A stretch of 64,000 bases of DNA from Tsuneonella suprasediminis (GTDB lineage: Bacteria; Pseudomonadota; Alphaproteobacteria; Sphingomonadales; Sphingomonadaceae): positions 62,001 through 126,000 of the forward strand of contig NZ_RAHJ01000022.1 in NCBI RefSeq assembly GCF_003605755.1. Reading direction: 5' to 3'. The notes beneath the pieces are model-generated. The model did no database searches, was not told where the DNA came from, and saw nothing but the letters and a program-made list of their open reading frames with translations. The position numbers and the translations under genes were made by a program. Positions 7,897-16,910 of the stretch are shown piece after piece; position 1 is the first letter of the stretch; each line of letters starts with the position of its first letter.

Positions 7897-9492
7897 TCAA
7901 TCGCGGATCAGAGCGCTGAGTGTCTCGATCCGGTCGGCTTCGTGCGATGGCTTATCCCACCGGATGCGGTGGATGCGGGGAAACCGCATGGCGAGGCCGG
8001 ATTTGTGCCGCTTGCTGGTATGAACCGAATCGAACGCCACTTCGAACACCAGACTGCGATCCACCTCGCGCACGGGGCCGAACCGGTTCACCGTATGCTG
8101 CCGCACATGGCGGTCGATCTGTTTCAGTTCAGCGTCGGTGAACCCCGAATAGGCTTTGCCCACCGGCAGCAGATCGGCCCCGTCGTCAGGGTCGCCGTTC
8201 CAGCAGCCGAAGGTGTAATCGGAATAGAAACTGCTGCGTTTGCCGCTGCCGCGCTGGGCATACATCAAAACGCAATCGATCAGCAGCGGATCGCGTTTCC
8301 ATTTATACCACAGCCCGGCCTTGCGCCCGGCGACATAGGGGGAATCGCGGCGTTTCAGCATCAGCCCTTCGATGGCCGCATCGCGGGCGGATTCGCGGAT
8401 CGCGGCCAGCGCGGCGAAATCGGGGGCGGAAACGATTTCGCTGATGTCGAAATGGCTGTCGGGCAGGCGCGGCATCAGCGCCTCCAGCCGGGTGCGTCGT
8501 TCGCTCCACGGCAGTTCGCGCAAGTCCGCGCCCTCGGCCATCAGCACATCGTATAGCCGGACGAAGGCGGGGTATTCGTTCAGCATTTTGCGGCTGACGG
8601 TTTTGCGGCCCAGCCTTTGCTGCAAGGCGTTGAAACTGGCCGCGCCGCCTTCCTCGCCGCCCTGATGGCTGCCACGCACCAGCAGTTCCCCGTCGAGCAC
8701 GGCATCGATCGGCAAAACATCGGTCAGTTCGGGGAACGTGGCGGAGATATCGTCTCCCGACCGCGAATAGAGCCGGGTTTCTCCGTTCACCCGGACGAGT
8801 TCCACCCGGATCCCGTCCCATTTCCATTCGGCGGCATAGTCCGCCAGATCGACCGTGCCATCTTCCAGCGGGTGAGCCAGCATGAACGGGCGGAATGTCG
8901 GGCGGCTGGCGGTGTCGGGAGGGGCGGCCCCTTCAGCGGCCCACGCGAACAGTTCGGGATAGGGTGCGGTCAGCCCGTGCCAGTGTTCCTCCACCTCCTC
9001 GACCGCAACGGCGAAAGCCTGGGCGAAGGCGACTTTGGCCAGACGGCTCGACACCCCGATCCGCATCGCCCCGGTCGCCAGCTTGAGCAGGGCGTAGCGG
9101 CCCGACGGGTCGAGCCGGTCCAGCAGGCGGGGCAGCTCCGCCTGCACATTCGCGCGCGTCATCGCGGATAACAGCGCCACTGCCTCCGAAACGGTGGGCG
9201 CTGGCTCGCGTTCGCCATCGGGGGCGGGCCACAGCAAGCTGGCAGTTTCGGCGGTGTCGCCCACGAAATCGCGGCTGAGCGCCCACAGTTCGGGATCGAC
9301 GCGCTGCTGCATCATCGCGCGGATAGTGGAGGATTTCACCGCCGGGAAATCGAGCGCCCCGGTCAGCGCGGCCAGCGCCCAGCCGCGGTCGGGGTCTGCC
9401 GTGTCGCGCAGATAGCTGGCGATCAGGCGCAGTTTCTCGTTACGGCTGCGGGTATAGACCAGCGCATCGACCAGAGCGGCGAAGCGTTCCAT
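7897..9492 (-). CDS. ATP-dependent DNA ligase of the exonuclease-associated family
   Basis: A 531-residue ATP-dependent DNA ligase that works alongside the essential NAD-dependent LigA. The N-terminal 190 residues are an alpha-helical DNA-binding domain. The nucleotidyl-transfer motif KWDG places the adenylated lysine at residue 224. A C-terminal OB-fold with motif V-like 'VAGRKAGLWYKWKRD' follows. Its length and its pairing with the downstream beta-CASP exonuclease match the family known as DNA ligase, ATP-dependent, PP_1105 type, part of a predicted DNA-damage-response set. The exonuclease gene lies 33 bases upstream on the same strand. The other two usual partners, a DEXH helicase and the PdeM phosphoesterase, are not in this window. 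Confidence 0.92.
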   Translation of the reverse strand: MERFAALVDALVYTRSRNEKLRLIASYLRDTADPDRGWALAALTGALDFPAVKSSTIRAMMQQRVDPELWALSRDFVGDTAETASLLWPAPDGEREPAPTVSEAVALLSAMTRANVQAELPRLLDRLDPSGRYALLKLATGAMRIGVSSRLAKVAFAQAFAVAVEEVEEHWHGLTAPYPELFAWAAEGAAPPDTASRPTFRPFMLAHPLEDGTVDLADYAAEWKWDGIRVELVRVNGETRLYSRSGDDISATFPELTDVLPIDAVLDGELLVRGSHQGGEEGGAASFNALQQRLGRKTVSRKMLNEYPAFVRLYDVLMAEGADLRELPWSERRTRLEALMPRLPDSHFDISEIVSAPDFAALAAIRESARDAAIEGLMLKRRDSPYVAGRKAGLWYKWKRDPLLIDCVLMYAQRGSGKRSSFYSDYTFGCWNGDPDDGADLLPVGKAYSGFTDAELKQIDRHVRQHTVNRFGPVREVDRSLVFEVAFDSVHTSKRHKSGLAMRFPRIHRIRWDKPSHEADRIETLSALIRD

Positions 9493-9525
9493 CAGCGGGT
9501 GCCCCCTGATCGCAGGGCGGGTGGC

Positions 9526-10530
9526 TCAGTCATCCTCGTCCTCGTATCCCACCAGCGCCAGTGCGCGGGCGCGGCGCTGGTGCAACTGGTGCCAGCGCAG
9601 CAGCGCCTCTTCCCGCCCGTGGGTGATCCAGCTTTCCTGCGGATCGACCTGTTCGATGGTGGCGGTCAGTTCGTCCCAGTCGGCATGGTCGGAAATGACC
9701 AGCGGCAGTTCCACGTTGCGCTGCCGCGCGCGCTGGCGCACCTGCATCCAGCCCGATGCCATTGCCGTGACCGGATCGGGCAAGCGGCGCGACCAGCGAT
9801 CGTTCAGCGCCGATGGCGGGCAGATCACGACGGCGCCGCGCATCGCGTCTTTTTCCGAATCCGACACCAGCCGCAGTTCGCCCAGATCGATTCCGAAGTT
9901 TTCATACAGCCGACACATCCGCTCCATCGCGCCGTGAATGTAGATCGGATCGTGGTGCCCGATCTGGCGCAATTCTGCGATCACGCGCTGCGCTTTGCCC
10001 AAGGCATAGGCGCCAACCAGTACGCATCTGTCGGAATCGGCGTGTAACCTGTCAATTAATCGGGTCAGTTCGGTGAAAATCGGGGGGTGGCGGAAGACAG
10101 GCAGGCCAAATGTCGCTTCTGTAACGAAAATATCGCACGGAGTTGTGACAAACGGGGTGCAAGTCGGATCGGGTTGTCGCTTGAAATCGCCGGTCACCAC
10201 CACCCGTTCCCCGGCATGTTCCAGCAGGATCTGCGCGCTGCCCAGCACGTGTCCGGCGGGAATAAAAGTCGCATCGACACCGCCACTTAGGCGAATCGTC
10301 TCGCCATATTGCGCTGGCCGTGCGCCCTCGCGGGTCTGATACCGCAGCTCCATAATCGCCAGAGTTTCGGGGGTGGCAATCGTTTCACCATGCCCGCCGC
10401 GCGCATGATCGGCATGGCCATGCGTCACCAAAGCCCGCGGCACCGGGCGCGATGGATCGATCCAGATATCGGCGGGTGCGATATGGATGCCGTGCGGCTC
10501 AGGCCGGATCCATGCAAAATCGCGTGCCAT
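9526..10530 (-). CDS. Ligase-associated metallo-beta-lactamase-fold DNA exonuclease
   Basis: A 334-residue metallo-beta-lactamase/beta-CASP nuclease related to CPSF/SNM1 proteins. The metal motif HGHADH (in THGHADHARGGH) is near residue 36, with further ligands expected in 'IPAGHVLGSAQI' and 'TGDF'. The family is the 'putative exonuclease, DNA ligase-associated' group, encoded beside the ligase found here. ATG at 10530 (MARDFAWIRPEPHG) is preferred to the upstream ATG at 10569 because the extra 13 residues are not family-like. It is the first gene of the pair and is followed by the ligase after 33 bases. The direct activity on DNA ends is inferred from the family. Confidence 0.9.
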   Translation of the reverse strand: MARDFAWIRPEPHGIHIAPADIWIDPSRPVPRALVTHGHADHARGGHGETIATPETLAIMELRYQTREGARPAQYGETIRLSGGVDATFIPAGHVLGSAQILLEHAGERVVVTGDFKRQPDPTCTPFVTTPCDIFVTEATFGLPVFRHPPIFTELTRLIDRLHADSDRCVLVGAYALGKAQRVIAELRQIGHHDPIYIHGAMERMCRLYENFGIDLGELRLVSDSEKDAMRGAVVICPPSALNDRWSRRLPDPVTAMASGWMQVRQRARQRNVELPLVISDHADWDELTATIEQVDPQESWITHGREEALLRWHQLHQRRARALALVGYEDEDD

Positions 10531-10600
10531 TGACGATTCAAGCAAAGCGGGCGCCATGCGTTCCCGCACAGCGCCCGATTTTGTGTTTCATCGAAAGGTC

Positions 10601-12976
10601 TTAGCTTTCGTTGTCGTCGCCGCCGGTTTCGGCCCCGGCTTCGGGTTTCTTCTTCGCAGCAGGCCTTTTCGCGGCCTGTTTCCGGGTCGGGCGGGCCTTG
10701 GGCGGGGCGGGCGTCAGTTCGAACGAAGGCTTGTTGTCCTTCACGCTCACATGCACTTCGCCGCCGTCGGACAACTTGCCGAACAACAGCTCTTCCGCCA
10801 GCGGCTGCTTGATCTTGTCCTGGATCAGGCGGCCCATCGGGCGGGCGCCGTAGAGCTTGTCATAACCACGGTCTGCCAGCCACTTACGTGCGTCGCTGTC
10901 GAACTGAATATGGACGTTCTGATCGGCCAGTTGCAGTTCGAGCTGGAGGATGAACTTGTCCACCACCCGCGCCACGGTTTCCTTGCCGAGATACGTGAAC
11001 GGCACGATGGCATCCAGCCGGTTGCGGAATTCGGGCGTGAACATCTTCTTCACAGCTTCGTCGCCCGCATCTTCCTTGCTGACATCGCCGAAGCCGATAC
11101 CCTGGCGCGCCATATCGCTGGCCCCGGCATTGGTCGTCATGATCAGCACTACGTTACGGAAATCGACCGTTTTTCCGTGGTGGTCGGTCAAGCGGCCATT
11201 GTCCATCACCTGCAACAGGATGTTGAACAGATCGGGGTGGGCCTTCTCGATTTCGTCGAGCAGCAACACGCAATGCGGCTGCTGGTCGATTGCATCGGTG
11301 AGCAACCCGCCCTGATCGTAGCCGACATAGCCCGGAGGGGCACCGATCAGGCGGCTGACGCTGTGCCGCTCCATATATTCGCTCATATCGAACCGTTGGA
11401 GCGGGATGCCCATGATACTGGCGAGTTGCCGTGCCACTTCGGTCTTGCCGACGCCCGTGGGGCCGGAAAACAGGAAGCTTCCGATGGGCTTATCGGGATC
11501 GCGCAGACCAGCGCGGCTAAGCTTCATCGCTGTGGAGAGCACGCGGATTGCGTTATCCTGCCCATAGACGACCTGCTTCAGATCGCGTTCGAGATGTTCG
11601 AGCGCACGCTTGTCGTCCTTGCTGACCGACTTGGGCGGGACGCGCGCCATCGTTGCGATGACCGTTTCGATTTCCTTTCCGGTAATCTTCTTCTTGCGAC
11701 GGCTGGGCGGAACCAGCATCTGCATCGCGCCGACTTCGTCGATCACGTCGATTGCCTTGTCGGGCAGCTTGCGATCATTGATGTAGCGGGCTGACAATTC
11801 GACCGCGGTCTTGATCGCATCGGGGGTGTATTTGACCCCGTGATGTTCTTCGAACGCAGTCCGCAAGCCTTTGAGAATCTTGATCGTATCTTCGACGCTC
11901 GGCTCGTTTACGTCGATTTTCTGGAACCGGCGCAGCAGCGCGCGATCCTTCTCGAAGTGATTGCGGAATTCCTTGTAAGTGGTCGAACCGACGCAGCGGA
12001 TCGTTCCGCCGCTGAGCGCAGGTTTGAGCAGGTTGGATGCATCCATCGCCCCGCCACTGGTCGCCCCGGCGCCGATAACCGTATGAATTTCATCGATAAA
12101 CAGAACGGCGTGAGGCATCTTCTCCAGCTCGGAGACAACCTGCTTCAGCCGTTCTTCAAAATCGCCGCGATAGCGCGTGCCTGCTAGCAGCGCACCCATA
12201 TCGAGCGAGTAGATCACAGCATCGGAGAGCACCTCCGGCACGTCGCCTTCCACGATCTTGCGGGCAAGCCCTTCTGCAATGGCGGTTTTCCCGACGCCGG
12301 GATCACCGACATAAAGCGGGTTGTTCTTGCTGCGGCGGCAGAGGATCTGGATCGTCCGGTCGACTTCGGGGCCGCGTCCGATCAGCGGATCGACTTTGCC
12401 CGCTTTCGCCTTGGCGTTGAGGTTGACGGTGAACTGGTCGAGCGCGGAGTCCTTTTTTGACCCGCCCTCGTCGCTCTTGCCTTCGGCCTGATTGCTGTCG
12501 GCCGCGCCCTCTGCAGGGCGATTTTCAACCTGCCGTCCGCCTTTGCCGATGCCGTGGCTGATATAGCTGACAGCATCCAGACGGCTCATATCCTGCTGTT
12601 GCAGGAAATAGACGGCGTAGCTGTCGCGTTCCGAGAACAGCGCGACCAGCACATTGGCGCCGGTAACCGTATCTTTCCCGCTCGACTGAACGTGCAGGAT
12701 CGCGCGCTGGATAACCCGTTGAAATCCAGCGGTTGGCTGCGGCTCTCCGGCATCGCCGACTTCGATCGTGCGGCATTCTTCATCGAGATAGCGGCGCACG
12801 ACATCGCCCAGCTCTGCCAGATCCACGCCGCATGCGGCCATTACACCCGCCGCGTCTTCGTCGTCGATCAGCGCGAGCAGGAGATGTTCGAGCGTGGCAT
12901 ATTCATGCCGCCGGTCGCGCGCGTTATCGATTGCGAAGTGAAGAGTTTTTTCGAGGCTCTGGGCGAAACTGGGCAT
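10601..12976 (-). CDS. clpA: ATP-dependent Clp protease ATP-binding subunit ClpA
   Basis: A 791-residue double AAA+ unfoldase that feeds substrates to ClpP. Residues 1-150 are two Clp_N repeats. Module 1 has Walker A GDPGVGKT at about 224-231 and Walker B LFIDEIH at about 292-298; module 2 has GPTGVGKT at about 505-512. The ClpP-docking loop IGF is present in RQGIGFGD near residue 627, so it is a genuine ClpP partner and not ClpB. A Lys/Pro-rich tail of about 35 residues ends the protein. The adaptor gene clpS, often next to clpA, is absent here. No promoter was recognised with confidence upstream. Confidence 0.97.
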   Translation of the reverse strand: MPSFAQSLEKTLHFAIDNARDRRHEYATLEHLLLALIDDEDAAGVMAACGVDLAELGDVVRRYLDEECRTIEVGDAGEPQPTAGFQRVIQRAILHVQSSGKDTVTGANVLVALFSERDSYAVYFLQQQDMSRLDAVSYISHGIGKGGRQVENRPAEGAADSNQAEGKSDEGGSKKDSALDQFTVNLNAKAKAGKVDPLIGRGPEVDRTIQILCRRSKNNPLYVGDPGVGKTAIAEGLARKIVEGDVPEVLSDAVIYSLDMGALLAGTRYRGDFEERLKQVVSELEKMPHAVLFIDEIHTVIGAGATSGGAMDASNLLKPALSGGTIRCVGSTTYKEFRNHFEKDRALLRRFQKIDVNEPSVEDTIKILKGLRTAFEEHHGVKYTPDAIKTAVELSARYINDRKLPDKAIDVIDEVGAMQMLVPPSRRKKKITGKEIETVIATMARVPPKSVSKDDKRALEHLERDLKQVVYGQDNAIRVLSTAMKLSRAGLRDPDKPIGSFLFSGPTGVGKTEVARQLASIMGIPLQRFDMSEYMERHSVSRLIGAPPGYVGYDQGGLLTDAIDQQPHCVLLLDEIEKAHPDLFNILLQVMDNGRLTDHHGKTVDFRNVVLIMTTNAGASDMARQGIGFGDVSKEDAGDEAVKKMFTPEFRNRLDAIVPFTYLGKETVARVVDKFILQLELQLADQNVHIQFDSDARKWLADRGYDKLYGARPMGRLIQDKIKQPLAEELLFGKLSDGGEVHVSVKDNKPSFELTPAPPKARPTRKQAAKRPAAKKKPEAGAETGGDDNES

Positions 12977-13128
12977 TCAACGATCTTTCGTGTGGGGGAA
13001 CGGTCGAGCGTTCGGGGAACAGTATGCAGCACGACGATGAACACGGATTTTACGTGTCATGTGGGAGTGATGCGTAACCATCTGCAACGGATATAGGATC
13101 GCCCGGCTGAAATGCGAGGCGAGGCCGC

Positions 13129-13332
13129 TCACGTCGTCGGTTTCCCGAACAGTGCCTCGGCAGCGTTGCGATGCGCGGCGGCCTTGTCGCGGTGGGATTT
13201 TACCCGCTGGATTTCCGCCTCAAGCAGAGCGACGCGTTCGCTCAATTCATCCTGCGAATATGGCGAAAGATCCTCCTTCGCCAGAAGGCTGGCAGCGTCG
13301 CCCCGTGGGCGTGGGCGATCGTCTTCGTCCAT
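13129..13332 (-). CDS. DUF1192 family protein
   Basis: A 67-residue protein of the DUF1192 family, which is common in alphaproteobacteria and has no known function. An acidic N-terminus (MDEDDRPRPRGDAASLL) is followed by a short coiled-coil-like helix 'LSERVALLEAEIQRVKSHRDKAAAHR'. ATG at 13332 is chosen over an in-frame ATG 15 bases upstream because it gives the family's usual MDEDD-type opening. It sits between clpA, on the same strand about 150 bases downstream, and the divergent quinone oxidoreductase gene, whose start is about 100 bases away. Confidence 0.82.
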   Translation of the reverse strand: MDEDDRPRPRGDAASLLAKEDLSPYSQDELSERVALLEAEIQRVKSHRDKAAAHRNAAEALFGKPTT

Positions 13333-13436
13333 CACAAGACACAACATCGCAACGGACTGCGCTTGCTGTCAATGGGCCACACCGCTATCCGCACAGCCGT
13401 CGGGCGCATGTAACATCACGACAACAGGGATCACCG

Positions 13437-14459
13437 ATGGCTGAATCCGATTCTTTTCACCGCCTTCCCGCAACTATGATCGCAATGGGGTTCGACGAAC
13501 CCGGCGGGCCCGATGTGTTTCGCGCCGAGACGGTGGATTTGCCCGCACCCGGTGCTGGGCAGGTCTTGATCCGCGTGGCCTTTGCCGGGGTAAACCGGCC
13601 CGATGTGATCCAGCGACAGGGATTTTATCCGCCACCGCCCGGCGCATCTCCGATTCCGGGACTGGAAGTTGCCGGTACAGTGGTTGCTGCGGGCGAGGGC
13701 GTTTCGCCCGACATGATTGGCAGCCAAGTCTGCGCGCTGGTGTCTGGCGGGGGCTATGCCCAATATTGCCTCGCCCACTCCGGTCATTGCCTGCCAGTCC
13801 CGGCCGATCTCTCGCTGAGCGAAGCCGCCGCGCTGCCGGAAACGCTGTTTACGGTATGGCACAATGTGTTCGAACGCGGGTTCGTCTGCGAAGGGGAAAC
13901 CCTGCTGGTCCACGGCGGAACCAGCGGGATCGGCACGATGGCGATCATGCTGGGCAAGGCGTTCGGTCTGACTGTGCTGACAACATGCGGCTCGCCTGAA
14001 AAATGCCAGGCGGCGCTGGATATTGGCGCGGACCGGGCGATCGATTACAAGACGGACGATTTCGTCGCTGTGGTGAAGGAATTCACTGGTGGCAAAGGCG
14101 TGAACGTGGTGCTGGATATGGTTTCGGGCAGCTATGTCGCGCGCAATATCGATTGCCTCGCCCCCGATGGGCGGCACGTGACTATCGCCGTGCTGGGCGG
14201 ACCCAAAGCGGAAATCAATATGGCCAAAGTGATGACGAAACGCCTGTGCCTGACAGGATCGACGCTGCGCCCGCGCTCGGATGAATTCAAGGCGTTGCTG
14301 GCGGAAGAGATCCTGCAGGTCGCCTGGCCACTGGTGCTCGATGGCACGATCCGCCCGGTTATGGACGAAAGCTTCCCGCTGGCGGAAGTCGCCGCCGCGC
14401 ATGCGCGGATGGAGGCGGGCGACCATATCGGCAAGATCGTGCTGGAGATGCCTGTTTAG
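13437..14459 (+). CDS. NAD(P)H quinone oxidoreductase (PIG3/zeta-crystallin family)
   Basis: A 340-residue zinc-free medium-chain dehydrogenase/reductase. The N-terminal catalytic domain contains 'VNRPDVIQRQGFYPPPPGAS', typical of the PIG3 quinone reductase group. The Rossmann NADPH site is 'LLVHGGTSGIGTMAIMLGKAFG' near residues 157-178. Expected to reduce quinones in the cytoplasm. ATG at 13437 is chosen because the upstream extension is not family-like. The stop codon overlaps the GTG start of the methyltransferase by one base (TAGTG), so the two are probably translated together, although a functional link is not obvious. Confidence 0.92.
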   Translation: MAESDSFHRLPATMIAMGFDEPGGPDVFRAETVDLPAPGAGQVLIRVAFAGVNRPDVIQRQGFYPPPPGASPIPGLEVAGTVVAAGEGVSPDMIGSQVCALVSGGGYAQYCLAHSGHCLPVPADLSLSEAAALPETLFTVWHNVFERGFVCEGETLLVHGGTSGIGTMAIMLGKAFGLTVLTTCGSPEKCQAALDIGADRAIDYKTDDFVAVVKEFTGGKGVNVVLDMVSGSYVARNIDCLAPDGRHVTIAVLGGPKAEINMAKVMTKRLCLTGSTLRPRSDEFKALLAEEILQVAWPLVLDGTIRPVMDESFPLAEVAAAHARMEAGDHIGKIVLEMPV

Positions 14460-15235
14460 TGCGCAGGATCTTGCGGAACGCACTGCGCCGGGCGGCTGTG
14501 CCGCCGCGTGTCTATTCGCTGATGCGTAGTGCGATGCTGGTCGGTCAGAAAATACTGCGCCGCCCGGATGAGCCGGACTTGCGTGGATTTGCCGTCTTGG
14601 CCGGCTCGGCTTCGCTGATCGCGGACATTGGGGCGAATGGCGGTCAATCGGCGGTGGCGCTGTCGTTTATCGTGCCCGATGCGCGGATCGTTTCGTTCGA
14701 GCCCAACCCGGTGCTGTGGCGGGAACTGGCCTTCGTCCAGCGGTTGCTCGGTTCGCGGTTCGAACGCCGCCAGATTGGCCTGGGGCCGGAAGCGGCGCGG
14801 ATGCAGTTGCATATTCCCACCGTCGGCGGGCTGCCGATCACGACCCGCGCCAGCCTGACGCCCGATGGCGCGCGTGAACAGGCCGCCCGGCTGGAATCGG
14901 ATACCGGGCGCCGGGTGGAAATCACTTCGGTAGAGGTGTCGGTGGAAACCTTCGACAGCCTCGATCTGATGCCGTCCGGGATAAAGATCGATGTCGAAGG
15001 CTACGAATACGAAGTTCTGTCGGGGATGGTGCGGACTCTGTGCGATGCACGGCCGCTGGTCATGCTGGAATGTAACGCCCGCGATGGCGAATGCCTCGCA
15101 TTGCTGGAGCCGCTCGGTTATCGTCGGGCATGGTTTGATCGGCCGCGAGGGTGCCTGACAGCAACCCGCCCGCACGGTGCCGGAAACTGGTATGCCGTGC
15201 CCGATGAAATGGCGGGGCGGGTGCTGAGCGATTGA
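14459..15235 (+). CDS. FkbM family methyltransferase
   Basis: A 258-residue SAM-dependent methyltransferase. The SAM-binding motif I is IADIGANGGQSAVAL near residues 57-71, followed by VSFEPNP, the acidic loop binding the SAM ribose. 'GIKIDVEGYEYEVL' near residues 178-191 is the FkbM-family signature. Members methylate sugars, lipids or small molecules; the substrate is unknown here. It begins with GTG at the stop codon of the quinone reductase. The following GST gene has its own ribosome binding site (AAAGGAG), 28 bases downstream. Confidence 0.86.
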   Translation: MRRILRNALRRAAVPPRVYSLMRSAMLVGQKILRRPDEPDLRGFAVLAGSASLIADIGANGGQSAVALSFIVPDARIVSFEPNPVLWRELAFVQRLLGSRFERRQIGLGPEAARMQLHIPTVGGLPITTRASLTPDGAREQAARLESDTGRRVEITSVEVSVETFDSLDLMPSGIKIDVEGYEYEVLSGMVRTLCDARPLVMLECNARDGECLALLEPLGYRRAWFDRPRGCLTATRPHGAGNWYAVPDEMAGRVLSD

Positions 15236-15263
15236 GGCGCGCGGGCGAAAGGAGCTGAGGCGT

Positions 15264-15878
15264 ATGGACAATCTGATCCTTCACGAAGACCCACGCAGCG
15301 GCAATTGCTACAAGATCCGCCTGACTGCCGCCTTGCTTGGCCTGCCGATAGAGCGGCGCGCATACGATATCCTGCAGGGCGAAACGCGGACGCCCGAATT
15401 CCTCGCCAACGTCAATCCCAATGGCCGCATTCCGGTGTTGCAGATTGGCAAACGGTTCCTGCCCGAAAGCAATGCGGCCTGCTGGTATCTCGCGACGGAT
15501 AGCGCACTGATCCCGACGGATCGGTTCGAACAGGCGAATGTGCTGCGCTGGATGTTTTTCGAACAATACAGCCACGAACCGAACATCGCGACTTTGCGTT
15601 TCTGGCTCCATTTCGTGGGAGAGGCCAACCTGTCGCGACAGCAGCAGTCGCAAGTGATGGCCAAGCGTATCGCGGGCGAAGATGCGCTGGCACTGATGGA
15701 TGCTCATCTGGCCGGGCGCGAATGGTTCGTAGGCGATGCCCCGACTTTGGCGGACATTGCGCTCTATGCCTACACACATGTGGCCGAAGCGGGTGGTTTT
15801 CGTCTGGCGGATCGGGCGCATGTGATGGCGTGGCTGGCCCGTATTGCGGCCTTGCCGGGCTACGTGACAATGGAATGA
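15264..15878 (+). CDS. Glutathione S-transferase family protein
   Basis: A 204-residue cytosolic glutathione transferase. The N-terminal thioredoxin-like domain has 'SGNCYKIRLTAALLGLP' (likely catalytic Ser or Cys at residues 11-14) and the cis-proline element NGRIPVLQ, followed by the glutathione-gripping 'LPESNAACWYL'. The C-terminal helical domain runs from about residue 85. The substrate cannot be assigned. AAAGGAG precedes the ATG. It is the last gene of the short quinone reductase-FkbM-GST run; about 110 bases separate it from the next operon. Confidence 0.92.
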   Translation: MDNLILHEDPRSGNCYKIRLTAALLGLPIERRAYDILQGETRTPEFLANVNPNGRIPVLQIGKRFLPESNAACWYLATDSALIPTDRFEQANVLRWMFFEQYSHEPNIATLRFWLHFVGEANLSRQQQSQVMAKRIAGEDALALMDAHLAGREWFVGDAPTLADIALYAYTHVAEAGGFRLADRAHVMAWLARIAALPGYVTME

Positions 15879-15989
15879 CTGAAATCGTCCGATATTCTTT
15901 CAACGGTCACCGGACTGATTCGAACGCGTAACAATCGCATGGCACTCACCCGAAGCGCATAGGACATCTGCTTCGGGGGGAGCCCGCGC

Positions 15990-16910
15990 ATGACGAATGA
16001 GACTGACGCGTTCGATGGCGATCTCGCCGATCTGACCAACATTGCCGCCTTCCCTGTTCGCCAGCCCACTGTGCCGGAGCCGGAAATCGGCGAACGCAAG
16101 TGTTATCGTACGATCTGGATCAGCGATGTCCATCTGGGCACGCGCGGCTGCAATGCCGACCTGCTGATCGATTTCCTCGACCACACCGACAGTGAGACGA
16201 TGTACCTTGTCGGTGACATCATCGATGGCTGGCGGCTGAAGAAGAAGGTCTATTGGCCCGACGCGCACAACGACATCGTCTGGCGTGTGCTGAAGCGGGC
16301 GAAGCGTGGTACGCGGATCGTCTATATCCCCGGCAATCACGACGAGATGGTGCGCCAGTTTTCCGGGATGCATTTCGGCGGCGTGGAAATTCAGCGCGCC
16401 GCATTTCACACCACAGCCGATGGGCGCAAACTCATGGTTTTGCATGGCGACGAATTCGACGCGGTCATGCTGGCGCACCGCTGGCTCGCATTCGTGGGGG
16501 ATGCTCTGTACACTTTGATGATGGGGCTGAGCCGTTGGGTCAACTCCGTTCGTCAGGCGCTGGGATTGTCATATTGGTCGCTGTCGAAAGTCGCCAAGCA
16601 CAAGGTCAAGAACGCAGTCGAGTTCATTGGGCGATATGAAGAAGTCGTCGCCCGCGCTGCGGCTGAGCGCGGCGTGGACGGAGTGGTGTGTGGCCATATC
16701 CATACGGCGGAGTTCCGCGAATTCAGCCACAACGGCAAATCGGTCGAATACTGGAACGATGGCGACTGGGTCGAAGGATGCAACGCGCTGGTCGAACATT
16801 TCGACGGGCGGATGGAAATCCTCCACTGGCCCGATGAAATCGCTCGCCGTAACCGCGGGCAGGACCAGGTGGATGGAGCGAGCGGAGATGGCTCGCTGGC
16901 AGCGGCATGA
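15990..16910 (+). CDS. Calcineurin-like phosphoesterase, probably PlcP-type phospholipase C (annotated LpxH-like)
   Basis: A 306-residue metallophosphoesterase. Metal motifs are visible in order: SDVHLG (near residue 45), VGDIIDGW (near 75), PGNHDE (near 113), LHGDEFD (near 151) and GHIHTAEF (near 237). Automatic annotation would call it UDP-2,3-diacylglucosamine diphosphatase. However, its length, the 'RGCNADLLIDFL' and 'DAHNDIVWRVLKRAKRG' segments, and its ATGA overlap with a GT4 glycosyltransferase match the PlcP family. PlcP degrades phosphatidylglycerol and phosphatidylethanolamine to diacylglycerol during phosphate starvation in rhizobia and marine bacteria. A GGGGGGAG ribosome site precedes the ATG. 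PlcP is an inference from family resemblance and the neighbour. Confidence 0.8.
   Translation: MTNETDAFDGDLADLTNIAAFPVRQPTVPEPEIGERKCYRTIWISDVHLGTRGCNADLLIDFLDHTDSETMYLVGDIIDGWRLKKKVYWPDAHNDIVWRVLKRAKRGTRIVYIPGNHDEMVRQFSGMHFGGVEIQRAAFHTTADGRKLMVLHGDEFDAVMLAHRWLAFVGDALYTLMMGLSRWVNSVRQALGLSYWSLSKVAKHKVKNAVEFIGRYEEVVARAAAERGVDGVVCGHIHTAEFREFSHNGKSVEYWNDGDWVEGCNALVEHFDGRMEILHWPDEIARRNRGQDQVDGASGDGSLAAA

Noticed and set aside
10487-11794. Plus-strand frame (435 codons) opposite clpA
   Set aside because: clpA has all AAA+ motifs; the antisense frame has none.
15990-16910. Calling this gene lpxH
   Set aside because: PlcP-like length and overlap with a GT4 transferase fit better, and the lineage is not expected to make conventional lipid A; LpxH remains a fallback.
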